Shown: positions 23,321 through 35,878 of the stretch, piece by piece
Layout of the letters: the number at the start of each line of letters is the position of its first letter
How positions within the stretch are numbered: the stretch's first letter is position 1
NCBI RefSeq assembly: GCF_007565055.1
Contig: NC_044559.1
Coordinates: 102,508,759 to 102,572,758, forward strand
DNA length: 64,000 nucleotides
From: Rhinopithecus roxellana
Taxonomy: Eukaryota; Chordata; Mammalia; Primates; Cercopithecidae
Direction of reading: 5' to 3'
The notes under the pieces: generated by a model
What the model was told of the DNA's origin: nothing
What the model saw: the letters and a program-made list of their open reading frames with translations, nothing else
The model's database searches: none
Translations under genes and position numbers: made by a program

Positions 23321-23724
23321 TCTATGCTCTTTCCACTCTCATTGTTTTTCTAGAGCTAATGCTTTTTGGAAGTGTTGGAAAGGCAAGGATTATACTTTTA
23401 CATGGCACATTGGGAATGAGACTTTTAAGCCTCTAAATCCCACTGCTATTCCCACTTATTGATAAGGGCAGTTGAATGTCCATCTACCCTGGGAAATAAG
23501 GATACCCTCCTTTTTAGGCAGAAGTTCCCTTATTTCATGGTTGAGTGACCTCAGCAAGAACATCTCAGTCCTTCAGTCATATGCCTCTATATTCACTTCA
23601 GTGCCTTTTTTTGGTTTTTGGCAGTGAAGTTCCTTTCAGACAGAGCATTATGCTCTCACTTGCCAATATCCCCACCATTATCTCTGGCTTGCTTTAATTT
23701 ATGCTGCTGCTGTTTGGAATTTGA
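23321..23724. other. Non-repetitive sequence, no gene seen
   Basis: No consensus recognised and no coding support. Confidence 0.4.
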
Positions 23725-23822
23725 TTTGAGTTGTTGTGAGGTTTAAATAGGATCATCCATGTAAAGTGCTTAGTGCAGTCACTGGCACATTTTAAGAGCT
23801 CAATAAATGGCAGCTACCACAA
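23725..23822 (+). repeat. MIR SINE 3' part
   Basis: Contains gttgttgtgaggtttaaata, then a gtaaagtgcttagtgcagt block and agctcaataaatggcagcta. Confidence 0.75.
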
Positions 23823-24024
23823 TGGTTTTCACTGAGCGGAGAGTACCTCGTAATCACAAGGTGAGCCCTCACTCTGGACTGCTTCTTCGGATGAGCGTGG
23901 TTAGCTGGCAAGACTTGGAGGAGATGAGGCACAGGTCAGGTGTGGTAGTCAGGAAGGGCCTTACATGTGTGATGATGTGCCCCAGAGGATTTCCTGAGCA
24001 TTCAGACGGATTCATCAAGACAGA

Positions 24025-24350
24025 GTTTAGCATATTTTGGCCCACGTCCCAAGTGTGGCCTACTGCCTGTTTCTCCATAACCTGTGAGTTAAGAATATTT
24101 TTTTTTACAGTTTTAAATGATTGAACAAATTCTAAAGAATAATAATATTTGTGACACATGAAAATTGTATGAAATTCAAATTTCACATTCCATAAGTAAA
24201 GTTTTATTGGTACACAGCCATGCCTATTTTTTTTATGTATTGTCAATGGCTGCCTTCACCCTGTGAGGGCAGAGTGGTGTAGTAGTGACGAGAGACTATA
24301 TAGCCTGCAAAGTTGAACATATTTACTATCTGGCCCTTTATAGAAAGGTT
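24025..24350. mobile_element. hAT-type DNA transposon remnant
   Basis: Follows the common non-autonomous element whose terminal repeat contains a cggcaaact-like motif. Visible blocks are aagttttattggtacacagc, tgtcaatggctgcc and actatctggccctttataga. I do not assign the subfamily or orientation. Confidence 0.55.
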
Positions 24351-24479
24351 TACTCCAGTGTAAGGTAGAGTGATTTAAGAAAGGGAGATAAGTAAACACT
24401 TAAACATATATAACTCAGTTTACAAAGCTTCCAAGGAGAGGCCCTGCTCACTTGGGCCATGAAATTAGAACCTGTCTGG

Positions 24480-24575
24480 TTTCAGTTCAGTTCAGTAAAT
24501 AATTACTGAATGCTTCCTATATGACAGAAATATTCTCTGCCCACAGAAACCTCACAATATTATAAATTCATAGAC
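24480..24575 (-). repeat. L2 LINE fragment
   Basis: The block ttactgaatgcttcctatat followed by cagaaacctcacaatatt resembles the reversed L2 3' end. Confidence 0.5.
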
Positions 24576-25029
24576 TTGTAGGAAGGAATGCAGAACCACC
24601 GAGGTTTCAGTTTAAATCCTGGCTCCATCGTTTACGAGTTGTATGTGCTGCTGGATTTCTTCTGTTTGCCTCTCTAGATCTACCCTTCTCTCTTCGATGC
24701 CCTGTTCTGGGACTGCAGAGGCTGACTCATGGATTTCACTGATGATCTGTCTTGCTATTCAGGTTCCAGGTGGATTTGGCTGATGGAAGGAGAGGGAATC
24801 AAGTTAGTTATTCTTCCAGTTCTCTCCTTACCTATTCGTTGTGGTTGGCTACATGCCTCTACTAAATGCCACAGCTCCTGATGGAAGGCCTTTTCTTTCT
24901 CTTCTGGGTACTGGTAACTGCTCCCTCCTCTTTCCCTTGGGCTTAGAGTTGTTATAGGCTCTGATGACAATAGTTTTAGGCTGTTACAATAGCTCTTGTT
25001 GGTTTTCAAACGTTATTCCAGCATTTATA
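24576..25029. other. Non-repetitive sequence, no gene seen
   Basis: No consensus recognised. A minus-strand frame of 84 codons (24755-25009) has no support. Confidence 0.4.
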
Positions 25030-25160
25030 AACAGTTTCAATGAGCTTCAGTTTCCTCATCTGTAAAATTAGGATACCATGTGAGTCGTGATCACAGCACA
25101 TATAAACTCCTAGCACAGTGTCTCGGCATGCAATAAGGGCTCAGTAAGTACTATTTACTT
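25030..25160 (+). repeat. MIR SINE 3' part
   Basis: Contains cttcagtttcctcatctgta, a cctagcacagtgtctcggca block and ataagggctcagtaagta, in MIR order. Confidence 0.75.
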
Positions 25161-25667
25161 TTTGCTTTTCTTGAGAGCTTCTAATTTCTTAAGAGGAACA
25201 AGTCGAATGGCTGCAGAAAAGTTTAAACCAAATTAAGTCAGTGATTTCGGGATTATTAGGAAAGGACACATTTGGGAAATAATTTGTAGGCATTGTAAGC
25301 AACACTTGCAGAGTCTGGGTGTATGGGATAAGAGAGAGGGAGGAATCAGGCACAAATTTGGTTTTCCTGCATGTATTATTGTGTGTACAGTAAGGAGAGA
25401 AAATGCAGGGGAGTTTCCGTATTAGAGAATAAGATTATTTCGTCAGAACAAGTAGAATTTGAAATGCCTGTGAGATGACCGGGTGACAATGTTAGGTAGG
25501 TGGATGGCTGGGTGGCACTGGAGAAGGGTCTGGGTAGGCGAGGAACATTTGAGAATCATCATTATACTAAGAAACAGATAAGAAAGTAGAAGAGGCTGCT
25601 GTGTGTCATGGGTTTGGTGGGAAGACAGATGCTCTAATGCCAAAAGGACTAGACTGGAAGTCAAATG
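25161..25667. other. Non-repetitive sequence, no gene seen
   Basis: No consensus recognised and no coding support. Confidence 0.4.
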
Positions 25668-25675
25668 ATTTTACT

Positions 25676-26003
25676 TCTTTTTTTTAATTTTAATTTTTAA
25701 TTTTAATTTTTTATAGAGACAAGGTCTAATTCTGTCATCTAGGCTGGAGTGCAGTGGCACCATCAGAGCTCACTGCAACCTCCAACCCCTTGGCTCAAGT
25801 GATCCTCCCACCACAGCCTCCCAAGTAGCTTGGACTACAGGTGCATGCCACTGCACCCAGCTAATTTCAGTACTTTTTTTGGTAGGGATGGACTCTCATT
25901 ATGTTGCCCAGGCTGGTCTTGAACTCCTGGCTTCAAGCCATGCTTCCGCATCGACTTCCCAATGTACCTAAGATTACAGGCAGGAGCCATTGTGCCCAGC
26001 TGG
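25676..26003 (-). repeat. AluJ-like SINE (minus strand)
   Basis: Degraded poly(A) in reverse, with TTTAA units, at the left. The block ggctcaagtgatcctcccacc and the block atgttgcccaggctggtctt are the older J-type variants. It ends near gtgcccagctgg. The imperfect flank pair ttttacttctt and ttttatttctt suggests its target duplication. Confidence 0.9.
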
Positions 26004-26019
26004 TTTTATTTCTTGATCT

Positions 26020-26130
26020 GGTTTGCCAGTCACTGGCTGTTTAACCTTGGAGACGTTACTTAGTTGCACTGACAATCTGTTTTCTCCAGCAAATGTAAAA
26101 TGAGAAGGTTGGACTATGTGGTATCTATGA
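26020..26130 (+). repeat. MIR SINE fragment
   Basis: The sequence gctgtttaaccttggagacg followed by cagcaaatgtaaaatgagaa resembles the MIR core and 3' half. Confidence 0.55.
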
Positions 26131-26324
26131 TGCTATAGAACTTGCGATCTAATTGGGAGGCAAATCATAGAATAACTAGAGATTACTGATTGTGTTATCA
26201 AGTTCTTTCTGGAGGAAAGCCCCCAGAGACCCATGATCTTCCTAATCAATGGCTATTGTTTAGTGAGAAGGCAGCACACAAAATCTAAGATTCAGTTTCA
26301 TGGAATAATGATAGCAACAACAAC

Positions 26325-26555
26325 AATGGCAATATTTATTGTGAGTGCTTATTGTGTACCAGGTACTGTTCATGGGGTTTACATCTATTAATATTTAATC
26401 TTTGCAATAACCTTATGAAGTAGAGACTATTAGGAACCTCCATTTTACAAAAAACGAGAGCATAAAATGGTCAAATATCCCACTCAAAGTCATGAAGGAA
26501 GTAAGGATTGAAACCCAAGCCACTTGGTTCCTGAGCCCAAGTATTTAATCACAGA
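26325..26555 (-). repeat. MIR SINE
   Basis: Nearly the full reversed MIR: tgcttattgtgtaccaggta, then aataaccttatgaagtagag, ccattttacaaaaaacgaga and ggattgaaacccaagccac. Confidence 0.85.
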
Positions 26556-27920
26556 CGATCTGCTTGTAGGGAAAACCGTGAGCTCTGGGGAAATAAGAGG
26601 CAGAGGCATACGCATTGGAACTAGTAATGTTTTTAGATTGACCATGATTTTAAGAGAGGCATGGTCAGGAAGCAGACTCAGTTATGATTATACTTACCAG
26701 TTGTAGGAATCTTCGTTGCTGGCTAGTATTTTCACTATACTTGCAGGTAGTATAATAGATACACTTTTAATTGGTGCATTTCGGTAAGAACTAAAAAAAA
26801 TTACATATTAACACGTATATAATACGTACTGACATATGTTAATATATGCAGATTTAACCTTTTGTGCACCTTCACCCCTCCTCCTCCAACCCCAAGAATT
26901 ACTTTTTCTGAATTGTGCTTGGCTGTGTTACCATCATCTACAATGAATGTAGGTGAAAGACAGACGACTCTTATCCTTGTGAGTCTTGTAAGGGTATTAT
27001 TGAGGTCATTGCTTGTTTACATTCTATAAAGTCTCTCTTATAAGGACTCCGCAGGTGCAATTCGCTGGTGGTCTTGTTAATATTAATTGTGCTTCTTACA
27101 CCAACCACTTTAGATATTTTTATTAGAGACCCTTTAGAGAAACAAATGGCCAAGTTATTCCTTTCACAGTGGGCTCTTGAAAACTTAAGAGGCAAATTTG
27201 TGGCCAATGGTAGTGTCTGTGTTTATGCAGTTTTAACTTTATTCCTGGTCCCAGTTTGTGATCCTTTGTTTGCTTTTCTCTCTTTTTTCACCTGCTTTTC
27301 TTTTGTAGCATCTTGTTGTAGTTTATGGAACCATAACCGAGGCAGACTTTAAATCACTATCTGTGTGCATGTAACCCCACCTGCATATTCATGAAATGCA
27401 TATCTACAGTGCATTTTGGACTCTCTCCAGAAGGCTGGCGTGCCAACACAGGGACTATTAAGGTTCTATAACTGCGCAACATACTTTCTGATGACAAGGA
27501 GGTCATCAAAAAGAAACTGATAATTAGGAGGATTATCATAGCCATCAATTTACAGTCCCTTTGATGAGTGTTGGTTGCACTTAATGACTCACTGAAGATC
27601 AAGTCACACTCCCTTTCAGCAGTAATGTGAGCTTAATAAGCATTAGTGTGATGAGGGCAATGAGTAAACAATCATCTTTGTGATGATTACAATTTGGTCT
27701 AGGCAGGACGGAAAATATTCCTGACTGGACTTGCTTGATTGTGACAGGAGATGGAGAGGCAGAAGCCCGTAGAGGAAAGGAGAGGGCTGGTGGGGTTAAA
27801 AAATGTCAAGGAAATGAACTTAAGAGACTTGGAGTTGGGGTGGGGCAGAGAATGTGTGTGGAGGATTAAAGGAAGTCTTAGGGAGCTTGACTCAGAGCGG
27901 GAGTGAAAGAAGTAGCACAC
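26556..27920. other. Non-repetitive sequence, no gene seen
   Basis: No repeat family recognised. It includes AT-rich DNA at 26790-26850. Frames up to 94 codons lack support. Confidence 0.4.
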
Positions 27921-27924
27921 TGGT

Positions 27925-28145
27925 GTGTGTAAGAGAGCATGGCTCAGATTACTGGCTCCACTGCTTACTGTGTGACCTTGGGCAAGTCACTTGACCTCTG
28001 TGTTTCACTTTCCTCAACTGGAAAAGCAGAATCAAAAAGCACCTACCCCATAGAGTTGGTGAGGAATTACATGGGGATAATTCATGTAAAGTGCTCTGAT
28101 CAGTGCTTGGTGCATTTATGGGTATCCAATAATTGGTAGTGCTTA
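27925..28145 (+). repeat. MIR SINE (near full length)
   Basis: Well preserved MIR: ctgtgtgaccttgggcaag, acttgacctctgtg, ccatagagttggtgaggaat, atgtaaagtgctctgatcag. Confidence 0.9.
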
Positions 28146-28559
28146 TGCTGCTGCTGCTACACTGTAGAACAGAGAATGCAAAGTTCTTATCTCAGGCTTC
28201 TGAGAGGATTGTGCAGCATTTTGAAAGTGGAAATGTAATTCTGGGAGCCATCTTATGTTATTTAAGCAAAATATAGACTTATTACTTGTATTATGTATTA
28301 TATGCCACATATTTTGCCTGTCATTTCATTTATACTGTGTTCTTACAATCTCATCTCCCCATATATTTCTGCACATCTACATATAAGCCTGGACACGTAG
28401 TAGATGCTAAGTAAGGACTCACTGAGTTGATTTGAGGGGTGTACTTAATAAATAATATTTTGGAATAATGTACACATTTGTGAGCTGGAAATTGAAAATG
28501 AAACTACTATCATGAAAATACCACTAATAATACTAAGCATAAGATTATATAGGGTTTTT
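28146..28559. other. AT-rich sequence, no gene seen
   Basis: No consensus recognised. Confidence 0.35.
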
Positions 28560-28755
28560 GGTTTTTCTCAACTTTTCCATAAACACATTAGTCCTCATAA
28601 GCCCAGTGAGGTAGACAACATGCTACCATCAGCCCCATTTTACAGATGAGGAAATGTGTGTGCCAGTGAGGTTCAATCTTGAGCTTAGATGCCACAGCCA
28701 ATAGGCGATGGAGCTGGAGTCAGAATTCAGGTCTTCAGACACCTCCAGCAAAGAA
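28560..28755 (-). repeat. MIR SINE
   Basis: Reversed MIR: cccagtgaggtagacaacat, ccccattttacagatgagga, then ctggagtcagaattcaggtc. Confidence 0.8.
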
Positions 28756-28764
28756 ATGGTTGTT

Positions 28765-28905
28765 CATACTGTTTGGAGTCAGGAAACCTGGGATCTGTCA
28801 TTAACTACTTAGGAACCTGTGTGCAGTTTCTCTTCTTCACCTGTAATGTGAAGGAGTTTACGAACTCAAATTTTCACAGGGTCAGATACATGTGAACTGC
28901 AAGTG
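28765..28905 (+). repeat. MIR SINE fragment (weak)
   Basis: The sequence ggagtcaggaaacctgggat followed by a tcttcacctgtaatgtga block resembles plus-strand MIR. Confidence 0.45.
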
Positions 28906-30455
28906 GATGCAGAGCTAGGGGAGTGGGAAGAACTGTGAGTAATTGCAGATCCCTGCCCTACCTGAAGCGGGCAGCTGCTGGTCAGTTCAGAGATGCCTGG
29001 CGTGCAGGAAATGAAGGCCCCCACATGGACAACACTAACAAGTTTTTCAAGAAAAGCCCTAAATTTGGCTTTTTATATGAGGTTCCCAATTTTAAGTATC
29101 GATAACTAATTCAAATGAAAAGCAAACGCACACATTACAAGGGCCAAATTAAAAAATATGCGGGCCAAATCAGGCCCAAATTACCAGATTGCACCATCTA
29201 TATGAGATGATTTTCAAGGGCCCTTTGAGCTCTAAGAGGCAATGAAAAACGCCAGTAGCTTCCTGCTGAAAGGCAGGAAATTATTTATCTCTACTCATGG
29301 TCAAAACTCATCATCTCTGTTTCCATCAGAGAATATTCTTTGGTACCAGGGGGTGACACAACCCCAAGCCTCCAAGTTCTCACTTTCGCAGAGGAGATGG
29401 AATTACCATGCCACACTGCAGTGAGTGACAGATGTAGATGCAGGGGAGAGAAAAGCAGACCTGGGTTTAATTATGTAAATCTATGGCTACGCTTTAATAA
29501 AGCACTGCAATAAAACTGTCATAACTGCCAAGTTTGGGAAATAGGATGAGCGAGGTTTTCATTCCCGGCACTATATTTGGGAAGGAAAAAAATAAGAAGA
29601 AAAATGCAGAAGCGCTGATTCATCTCTGAAACCCTTCAGAAGCATGTCAGAGATTCCTGGGCTTCTTGCCCCTACCAAACGACATTTGCAGTGACAACTG
29701 GTGCCGAAACCCCAGCAGCCCACGCAGAACTCCTTGGGAAAGGAGAAAACTGAAGTTTCAAGGTTGATGTTTTTTAATGAGATCTCAGAGAGACAAGCTT
29801 TCTAGTATTACCTGCCAAATCTTCCTCAAACTAGTCAGCCCTCTCTTTGCCTTACAACCCTGCTTCTGCTGCTTGTTGCTGGAATGTGACAAAAGGTGAC
29901 TCGGGCTTGCTGTTTTTGAAAGCTGGTGGTAGCGGGCTTGTGAATGTGGTGCTGGGTATTTATTCCCCCATCGGGTGGTGGGGGCTGGAGTGCTGTTCCC
30001 CGTGTTTTGACTATCCAAATACATGCTTGTTTGTTTTGATTTCAGTATTTTTTAAAAACCCCATTTTCATATTATAGGGCTAGGAATTTCATGACCAGGA
30101 CTCTATTGGTCATGAGCAGCAGATGCCCACCCTAAAGAGCCAAGCCACAAGGGCCCACAGGAGTGGAATTCCCAGAGTAGATGCTTTGTACTTTATGGAC
30201 ATCCAGTTCTATTACCAGGTTAGAGCTTTTGCCAATAAAGAAAACTGAAAGGGCAACCACTCTCTCATTTCTTCAACAAATAAACAAACAATTTGCATGG
30301 AAAAAGATAGAGAATGAGAGAGAGGGAGAGAAACTATAGATTAAAACGGTGTTCTGGGTCATATGAATCAAGGAAATGTTTAGGAACCTTATTTGCATCT
30401 CAAATTAAACAAACTATTAAAATTTATATGCCAGTTAGGGAACAATGAGGGACTA
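28906..30455. other. Non-repetitive sequence, no gene seen
   Basis: No family repeat recognised. The 29160-29180 area has a gcgggccaaatcaggccc palindrome-like run. No frame has coding support. Confidence 0.4.
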
Positions 30456-30461
30456 TTAAGG

Positions 30462-30768
30462 AATCATTATTATTATTACTATTTTAGATAGAGTCTCTCT
30501 TTGTCACCCAGACTGGAGAACAGTGGCCTGATCATGGCTCACTACAGCCTTGATCTCCTGGGCCCGAACAATCCTCTTGCTTCAGCCTCTCAAGTCATTG
30601 GGACTACAGGCATGTGCCACCACACCTCACTGATTTTTAGTTTTTAAATAGATACATGGTCTCCCTATGTTGCCCAGACTGGTCTCAAGTTCCTGGGCTC
30701 ATGGGATCCTCCTGTCTTGGCCTCCCAAAGTGCTGGAATTACAGGTGTGAGCCACCACGCCCAGCCTG
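30462..30768 (-). repeat. AluJ-like SINE (minus strand)
   Basis: The reversed Alu body is complete: cctgatcatggctcactaca, gggactacaggcatgtgcc, tatgttgcccagactggtct, and the end gagccaccacgcccagcc. The older variants place it with AluJ. The tail side is degraded to ATT units. Confidence 0.9.
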
Positions 30769-31920
30769 AAGTTTTTACAGGTGATAATAATATTGTGGTT
30801 CTGTTTTTATCTTTCAGAGATATGCGCTAAAATATTTATGGATAAGTAATGTAATGTCTGGAATTTTAAAAAAAGTAATCTGTGGGGATGGAAGAGTGCA
30901 GCGGTGAGGTAGAGCCAGCTTGTACTTGTTGGAAAGAACTGATTGTCAGAATTTCAGGAATTTTATGAGCTGGTGGTAAAGAGTCACTATTAGAAATTAA
31001 ATTCTATGAACTTACACTTAAAAAAATTTTAAGAAGGTAATAAATACTCAAAACTTACCACTTGCTAGTTATTTTACTGCAATTACTGTGATCTGTGCTC
31101 TTGAAATTATTGCATTGATTCTATCTATATGGTGAAACTACTATCTAACTGTGCTTCTGCACATCTCTTTCCAACCTTCAGTTGGCACCATCATGTTGGT
31201 AACTTGAAGTCAGCCACAGAAATCCACAAACACTACAAATCAGGGATTTCTCCAGGGAGAGCTGATGGTTATGCATTTACCACCACACTGCTGGAGGAGT
31301 AGGAAGGGTTCGGATAAAGCAAGGTAGCTCATAAGTTGATAATTGTCTTGAAGCAGAGTGAAAGGAACATGGGGGCTCATTACATTATTCTCTCCACTTT
31401 TACATATGTTAAACTTGTCTATACTGAAAAGTTTAAAGAAATGTGCTGGTTCAGGCATTCTCTTGGACAGATAAATGTTGCAGTGTTGAGGATTCAGACA
31501 GGTAATGAAGACCCTGTGGTGCAAAGGAAAAAGCAATGATCCTAAGGGTAGGGGATTTGGATTCCTTGACTAGTTCCTGATGAGCTGTGGAACTTGAGAA
31601 AGTCAGTTAGGATCTCTGTGTCCCATAATTCCTGATACACAGTTTTCCCTTAATAATAAAGGTTTGTGGCATTCATGACAATCAGGTAAGTGCAAGGATG
31701 AGTTAAAAGTACAGGTGAGATTGTGAAGACATAACGAAGGGTTGCAAAACAAGAGAATTATTCTTCACAACTTATTTCCCGATTATTCTAGATGAAAACT
31801 CTGAGTTGTTAAATATCTCCCTGAAACTTTTTCTCTAGAGTAATTTTATCTTCTTGGCTCATGGTGATGGATCTTTCTGGGGAGAGAATTACTTGAGATT
31901 AGGGAAATACCTGGAGCATA
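30769..31920. other. Mostly non-repetitive; weak MIR trace
   Basis: Around 31535-31640 a gagctgtggaacttgagaaag block hints at a diverged MIR. No coding support. Confidence 0.35.
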
Positions 31921-31934
31921 GAAGTTAAAAGTGC

Positions 31935-32720
31935 AGGCTGCCAAAAAGTGGAAATAATCCAAATGTTCATCTGCTGATGAATGGATACACACAATGTGGT
32001 ATATCCATATAATGGAATACTATTTGGCCATGAAAGGGAATGAAGTACTGATGCATGCTGCAGCATGGATGATCCTTGGAAACCTCATGCTAAGGGAAAT
32101 AAGCCAGTCACAAAAGGCCTTATTATATGATTTTGTTTATATTAAATGTTCAGAATAGGCTAATCTATAGAGACAGAAAGTTGATTAGCAGTTCCTGGGC
32201 CCTAAGGAATGGGGAATTGGGAGATGACAGCTAAGGGATAAGGTCTTTCTTTTTGGGGTGATGAAAATATCCTCAAACTGATTGTAGTGATGGTTACAAA
32301 ACTCTATGAATATACTAAGGCCAAGGCCAGGCGCGGTGGCTCATGCTTGTAATCCCAGCACTTTGGGAGGCCGAGGTGGGCGGATCACCTGAGGTCAGGA
32401 GTTCGAGACCAGCCTGGCCAACATGGTGAAACCCCATCTCTATTAAAAATACAAAAAAATTAGCCAGGCATGGTGGCTCAAGCCTGTAATCCCAGCTACT
32501 TGGGAGGCTGAGGCATGAGAATCGCTTGAACCCAGGAGGCGGAGGTTGCAGTGAGCTGAGATCGTGCCACTGCACTCCAGCCTGGGAGACAGAGTGAGAC
32601 TCTCTCTCAAAAAACAAAACAAAATACATATTTATATATACATACACTAAGGCCATAGAATTGTATGTTTAAAATGGTTGAATTATATGGTATATGAATT
32701 ATATCTCAATAAAGTTGTCA
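31935..32720 (+). repeat. Old L1 3' fragment split by an Alu
   Basis: Left part 31935-32323 (gccaaaaagtggaaataatcc, aaataagccagtcacaaaag, gggtgatgaaaatatcctc) and right part 32656-32720 (ttaaaatggttgaattatat, tatctcaataaagttgtc) form one collinear L1M 3' end. The AluS at 32324-32645 interrupts it. Confidence 0.88.
32324..32645 (+). repeat. AluS inside the old L1 fragment
   Basis: Starts ggccaggcgcggtggctc and is well preserved to gactctctctc, with an A-rich tail of AAAAC units. An exact 10-bp target duplication, actaaggcca, flanks it (32314-32323 and 32646-32655). Confidence 0.95.
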
Positions 32721-32724
32721 AAAA

Positions 32725-32965
32725 AGGTACAAGTTCCCTGGGTTCAAATCCTGGTTTAATTTGCTTATCAGCTGGGGGACACATGGCAAGTTTTCTTAAC
32801 ATTCCTCTGCATATTTTCTCATCTATAAAATGGGGATAAAGGTGGTGCTTACCTCATGGGATTTTTGTGAAGATTAAATTTAATCCTTATGTAGAAAACA
32901 TAAAAATGCTTATAGTGTGGCCTATACATGGAAAGAGGACAAGAAATGTTAGCTACTATCATATT
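32725..32965 (+). repeat. MIR SINE
   Basis: Near full-length MIR: ctgggttcaaatcctggttt, ttttctcatctataaaatgg, acctcatgggatttttgtga, and an end near gttagctactatc. Confidence 0.85.
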
Positions 32966-33011
32966 CTTGTTACGGGGAAGAATAGAAAAGAGGGGGAAAA
33001 AGTCTGCTGAT

Positions 33012-33016
33012 GGTAT

Positions 33017-33051
<35 letters not shown>

Positions 33052-33328
33052 TTTTTTGAGACTGAGTTTCGCTCTTGTTGCCCAGGCTGGAGTGCAGAGG
33101 TATAATCTCGACTCACCGCAACCTCCGTCTCCTGGGTTCAAGTGATTCTCCTGCCTCAGCCTTCCTGAGTAGCTGGGATTACAGGCATGTGGCACCACGC
33201 CTAGCTAATTTTGTATTTTTAGTAGAGACGGGGTTTCTCCATGTTGGTCGGGCTGGTCTCAAACTCCCGACCTCAGATGATCTGCCCACCTCAGCCTCCC
33301 AAAGTGCTGTCAGCCACCACGCCTGGCT
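33012..33328 (-). repeat. AluS (minus strand) with a TTTA-repeat tail
   Basis: The poly(A) has become a (TTTA)n microsatellite, about 33018-33053 in reverse. The Alu body runs 33054-33328, with ctcctgcctcagccttcctg and tagtagagacggggtttctc. A few bases of the left arm are missing near 33309 (aagtgctg joins directly to tcagccacc). Confidence 0.93.
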
Positions 33329-33417
33329 TGTTTGTTTGTTTGTTTTCCACTATTTAATCATGGCCTGGGGAAGCAAAAATATAACGAAAGAACTTCAGGT
33401 AATACCAGCATAGTGAA

Positions 33418-33785
33418 TTGTAGAGTGACCTCCAGATGTCCTAACCCCTGAAACCCGTGAATATGACCTTATTTGTAAAAATGGTCTTTGCATATATAAT
33501 TAAGAGTCTTGAGGTGAGATCATCCTGAATAATCCCAATGGGAGTTAAATTCAATAACAGGTGCCTTTATAAGAGAAAGGCAGAAGGAGATTAGATACAT
33601 AGAGAAGAAAGCCATGTGAAAATGTTGGCGGAGATTGGAGTTATGCAGCCCAAACCAAGAAATGCTTGCAGTCAGCGGCAGTGGAGGAGACAAGGAAGGG
33701 TTCTCCCCTAGTGCCTTCAGAGGGAGTGCAGCCTGCTGACACCTTGATTTGGGATCTCTGGCCTCCACACTGTGAGAGTTGAATT
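33418..33785 (+). repeat. Ancient LTR of MLT/ERVL type
   Basis: It follows a common mammalian LTR order: tgaatatgaccttatttgta, tctttgcatatataattaag, gagatcatcctgaataatcc, and a gccttcagagggagtgcagc block before cctccacactgtgagag. I recognise the repeat but not the subfamily. It breaks at about 33790 into a short L1 end. Confidence 0.6.
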
Positions 33786-33789
33786 TGTA

Positions 33790-33900
33790 TTTTTTTAAAA
33801 AAACAATAAATTTTATTGTGTATATTCAAGGTTTACAATGACATGATGTTATGGGATACATACAGATAGTAAAATGGTTACTCAATAGTGGAAAAACAAA
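33790..33900 (-). repeat. Old L1 3' terminus (short)
   Basis: Reversed L1 tail: attttattgtgtatattcaa, then acatgatgttatgggataca. About 110 bp, 5'-truncated. Confidence 0.6.
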
Positions 33901-35717
33901 TAACTGCTCTGAATTCCGCCTTAACCCCACAGAAGGAGGACTCTTTGGAGACACTCTCTCCACTGCCTTGAGGATCAATTCAGAGAGGACTCACACACTG
34001 TTCTCTGTGTATTGCCAATCTAATCAATAGGCAGTCACAACAAAGAAGATTGATGGAGACTGGGATGGAAAACTGGTGTGAACATTGAGGGGAGGGTTTG
34101 GTTGAACCAAATAAGTTAGACTCTCTTCTTTTCCCCCCCTTAATCATGTTAGATTTCCATGTCTTAGGGGAAGCATCACTTTTATTGGCCATTAAGAGGG
34201 AAAGGTTGTATGATCAAATTGCAGATGTAATTGTTAAGCTAAATTCAATTGTCAGGAGCTCAAAGAAGGCTTCTCTGTTGATTGGAGCTCAGTTCACTCG
34301 ACAAGCAGTGTATGCTTCTGTGATCTTGTCCAGATAGCTGACATGGCCTGTATGGAGGAGGTTAGCCCTCACTTTGGTTTTTTAAAACGTTTTAGAGGAC
34401 AGGCTGAGTGTCAGGCTATATCTATTTCTTTTGACTCATGGTTTGCAGGGAAACTATTATTGCATAGCTTTTCTGGTCTTGGACAACCATTGTTTCATTA
34501 AGTGGCTTCTGAGATCTGGACACCAAAGGGTTAGATGAGCTGTCAGGAATTCCATACTAGCAGAAAATAGAAAGCTCTTATTGTTTTCTTTATTTTTTAT
34601 TGCTAAATTCCATTACACATTGGTAACAACTCTCAGGGCAGAGCACTTCAAGGTTTTATTGTGCTCCCTTAGTTGTCAGCCAACTGATCTTTGGTGCTAA
34701 GGCTTCTTGTTACTCGCAAGTTAGTGTTTGTCATTCCTGGGAGAGGTTCTGTTGTTTTCAAATTGAGCTTTCTGAATGCTGCTTTTTTACTTTTCTTTTT
34801 CAATATATTCTTTTTTTGACCCACAACAATGCTTATCACCTTTTCCTTCCACAGACCATATTCGAATTTATAGTATTGTGACAGAGGAAATACTACTTTA
34901 TCTCTTTGCCTATTAAGTGGAACATCTCAGTTTAAAGCACTTCACATCTGTATTTTCATCATACTTGATCCTATTATAATGTGTGACATTCCTAGAGGGA
35001 CTTATGGTGGGCTCTGGCCCCACTTTGAAGCCAGTTCTGCCTCTCTGGGTGGCCTTCCCTGGACTCATTCATATGACTGTGTGCAAGTGGGATCTCTCAG
35101 GTAAAGTACTTCTTTTTAAAAATACAGGAGGGTTCTTTGAGCTTGGACCTTATACAAAAGCTAAAATAGTTGAGAATGACTGTATAAAATGAACTTACAT
35201 TACAATTTATAATCATGAGAGGTAGAATCTCTATGGAAGCTAAGTCTCCTTGTCCCTTATGATCTACATAAAGTGTGGTTCAAAGCCACATTCCAAGTGC
35301 CCTGGAAAAACCTTTCCCATCCTTCAGAGTCCTCTAATTCCTAGGTGCTTTTATTATTTCAGGCACTTTTGTCTCTGGCTTTCTGTCTCTGCAGGATTCC
35401 TGTTCTTTTTTTGGGGGGGGTTGATGCTTGTCTTTTTTCTCTGACCCAGATGTGAGACTTCCTTACTTTCGCGCTCTCTCTGTCTCTTTCTGTCTCTCTC
35501 TCACACACACACCACCTGCACAATCTATTCATTTGAGGTCTTTGCATGTGGCAGCTTTTACTGAAGGTTTGGGGAGACAAGGGAGGGGTTTTGTTGAGAT
35601 CTGTGAAAACAATCTCAGATTGCATATTAGACATTATTAGCTCTTAAAATTCCTCTAGCGTTTTTGTCATGTTATTTATTTAGCCATCCTTTTCTTTTCC
35701 TCTCACTCTCTCCCTAC
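33901..35717. other. Non-repetitive sequence with simple repeats
   Basis: No family repeat recognised. A CT/CA-rich simple run lies at 35471-35512 and a G-run at 35410-35420. Overlapping frames of 64-91 codons have no support. Confidence 0.4.
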
Positions 35718-35878
35718 GACATATGCAAATGTCTTGAGACATTTTTTGGTTGTTGAAACTGGGTGTGGGAGTACTGGTGTCTAGCAGGTTGAGGCCAGGG
35801 ATTCTGTTAAACATCCTAGAACGCACAGGATGGCCTCCACAACAAAGCATGGTCAGGCCAATGTGTCAATAGTGGTGA
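35718..35878 (+). mobile_element. MER20-derived arm 1 of an inverted duplication
   Basis: A truncated MER20 lacking roughly the first 45 and last 20 bases: tttttggttgttgaaactgg, ggtgtctagcaggttgaggcc, aacaaagcatggtcaggcca. Its reverse complement recurs at 35999-36159 with about 13 differences in 161 bp. Both arms share variants, such as the catggtcaggc block, that MER20 elsewhere lacks. Confidence 0.85.
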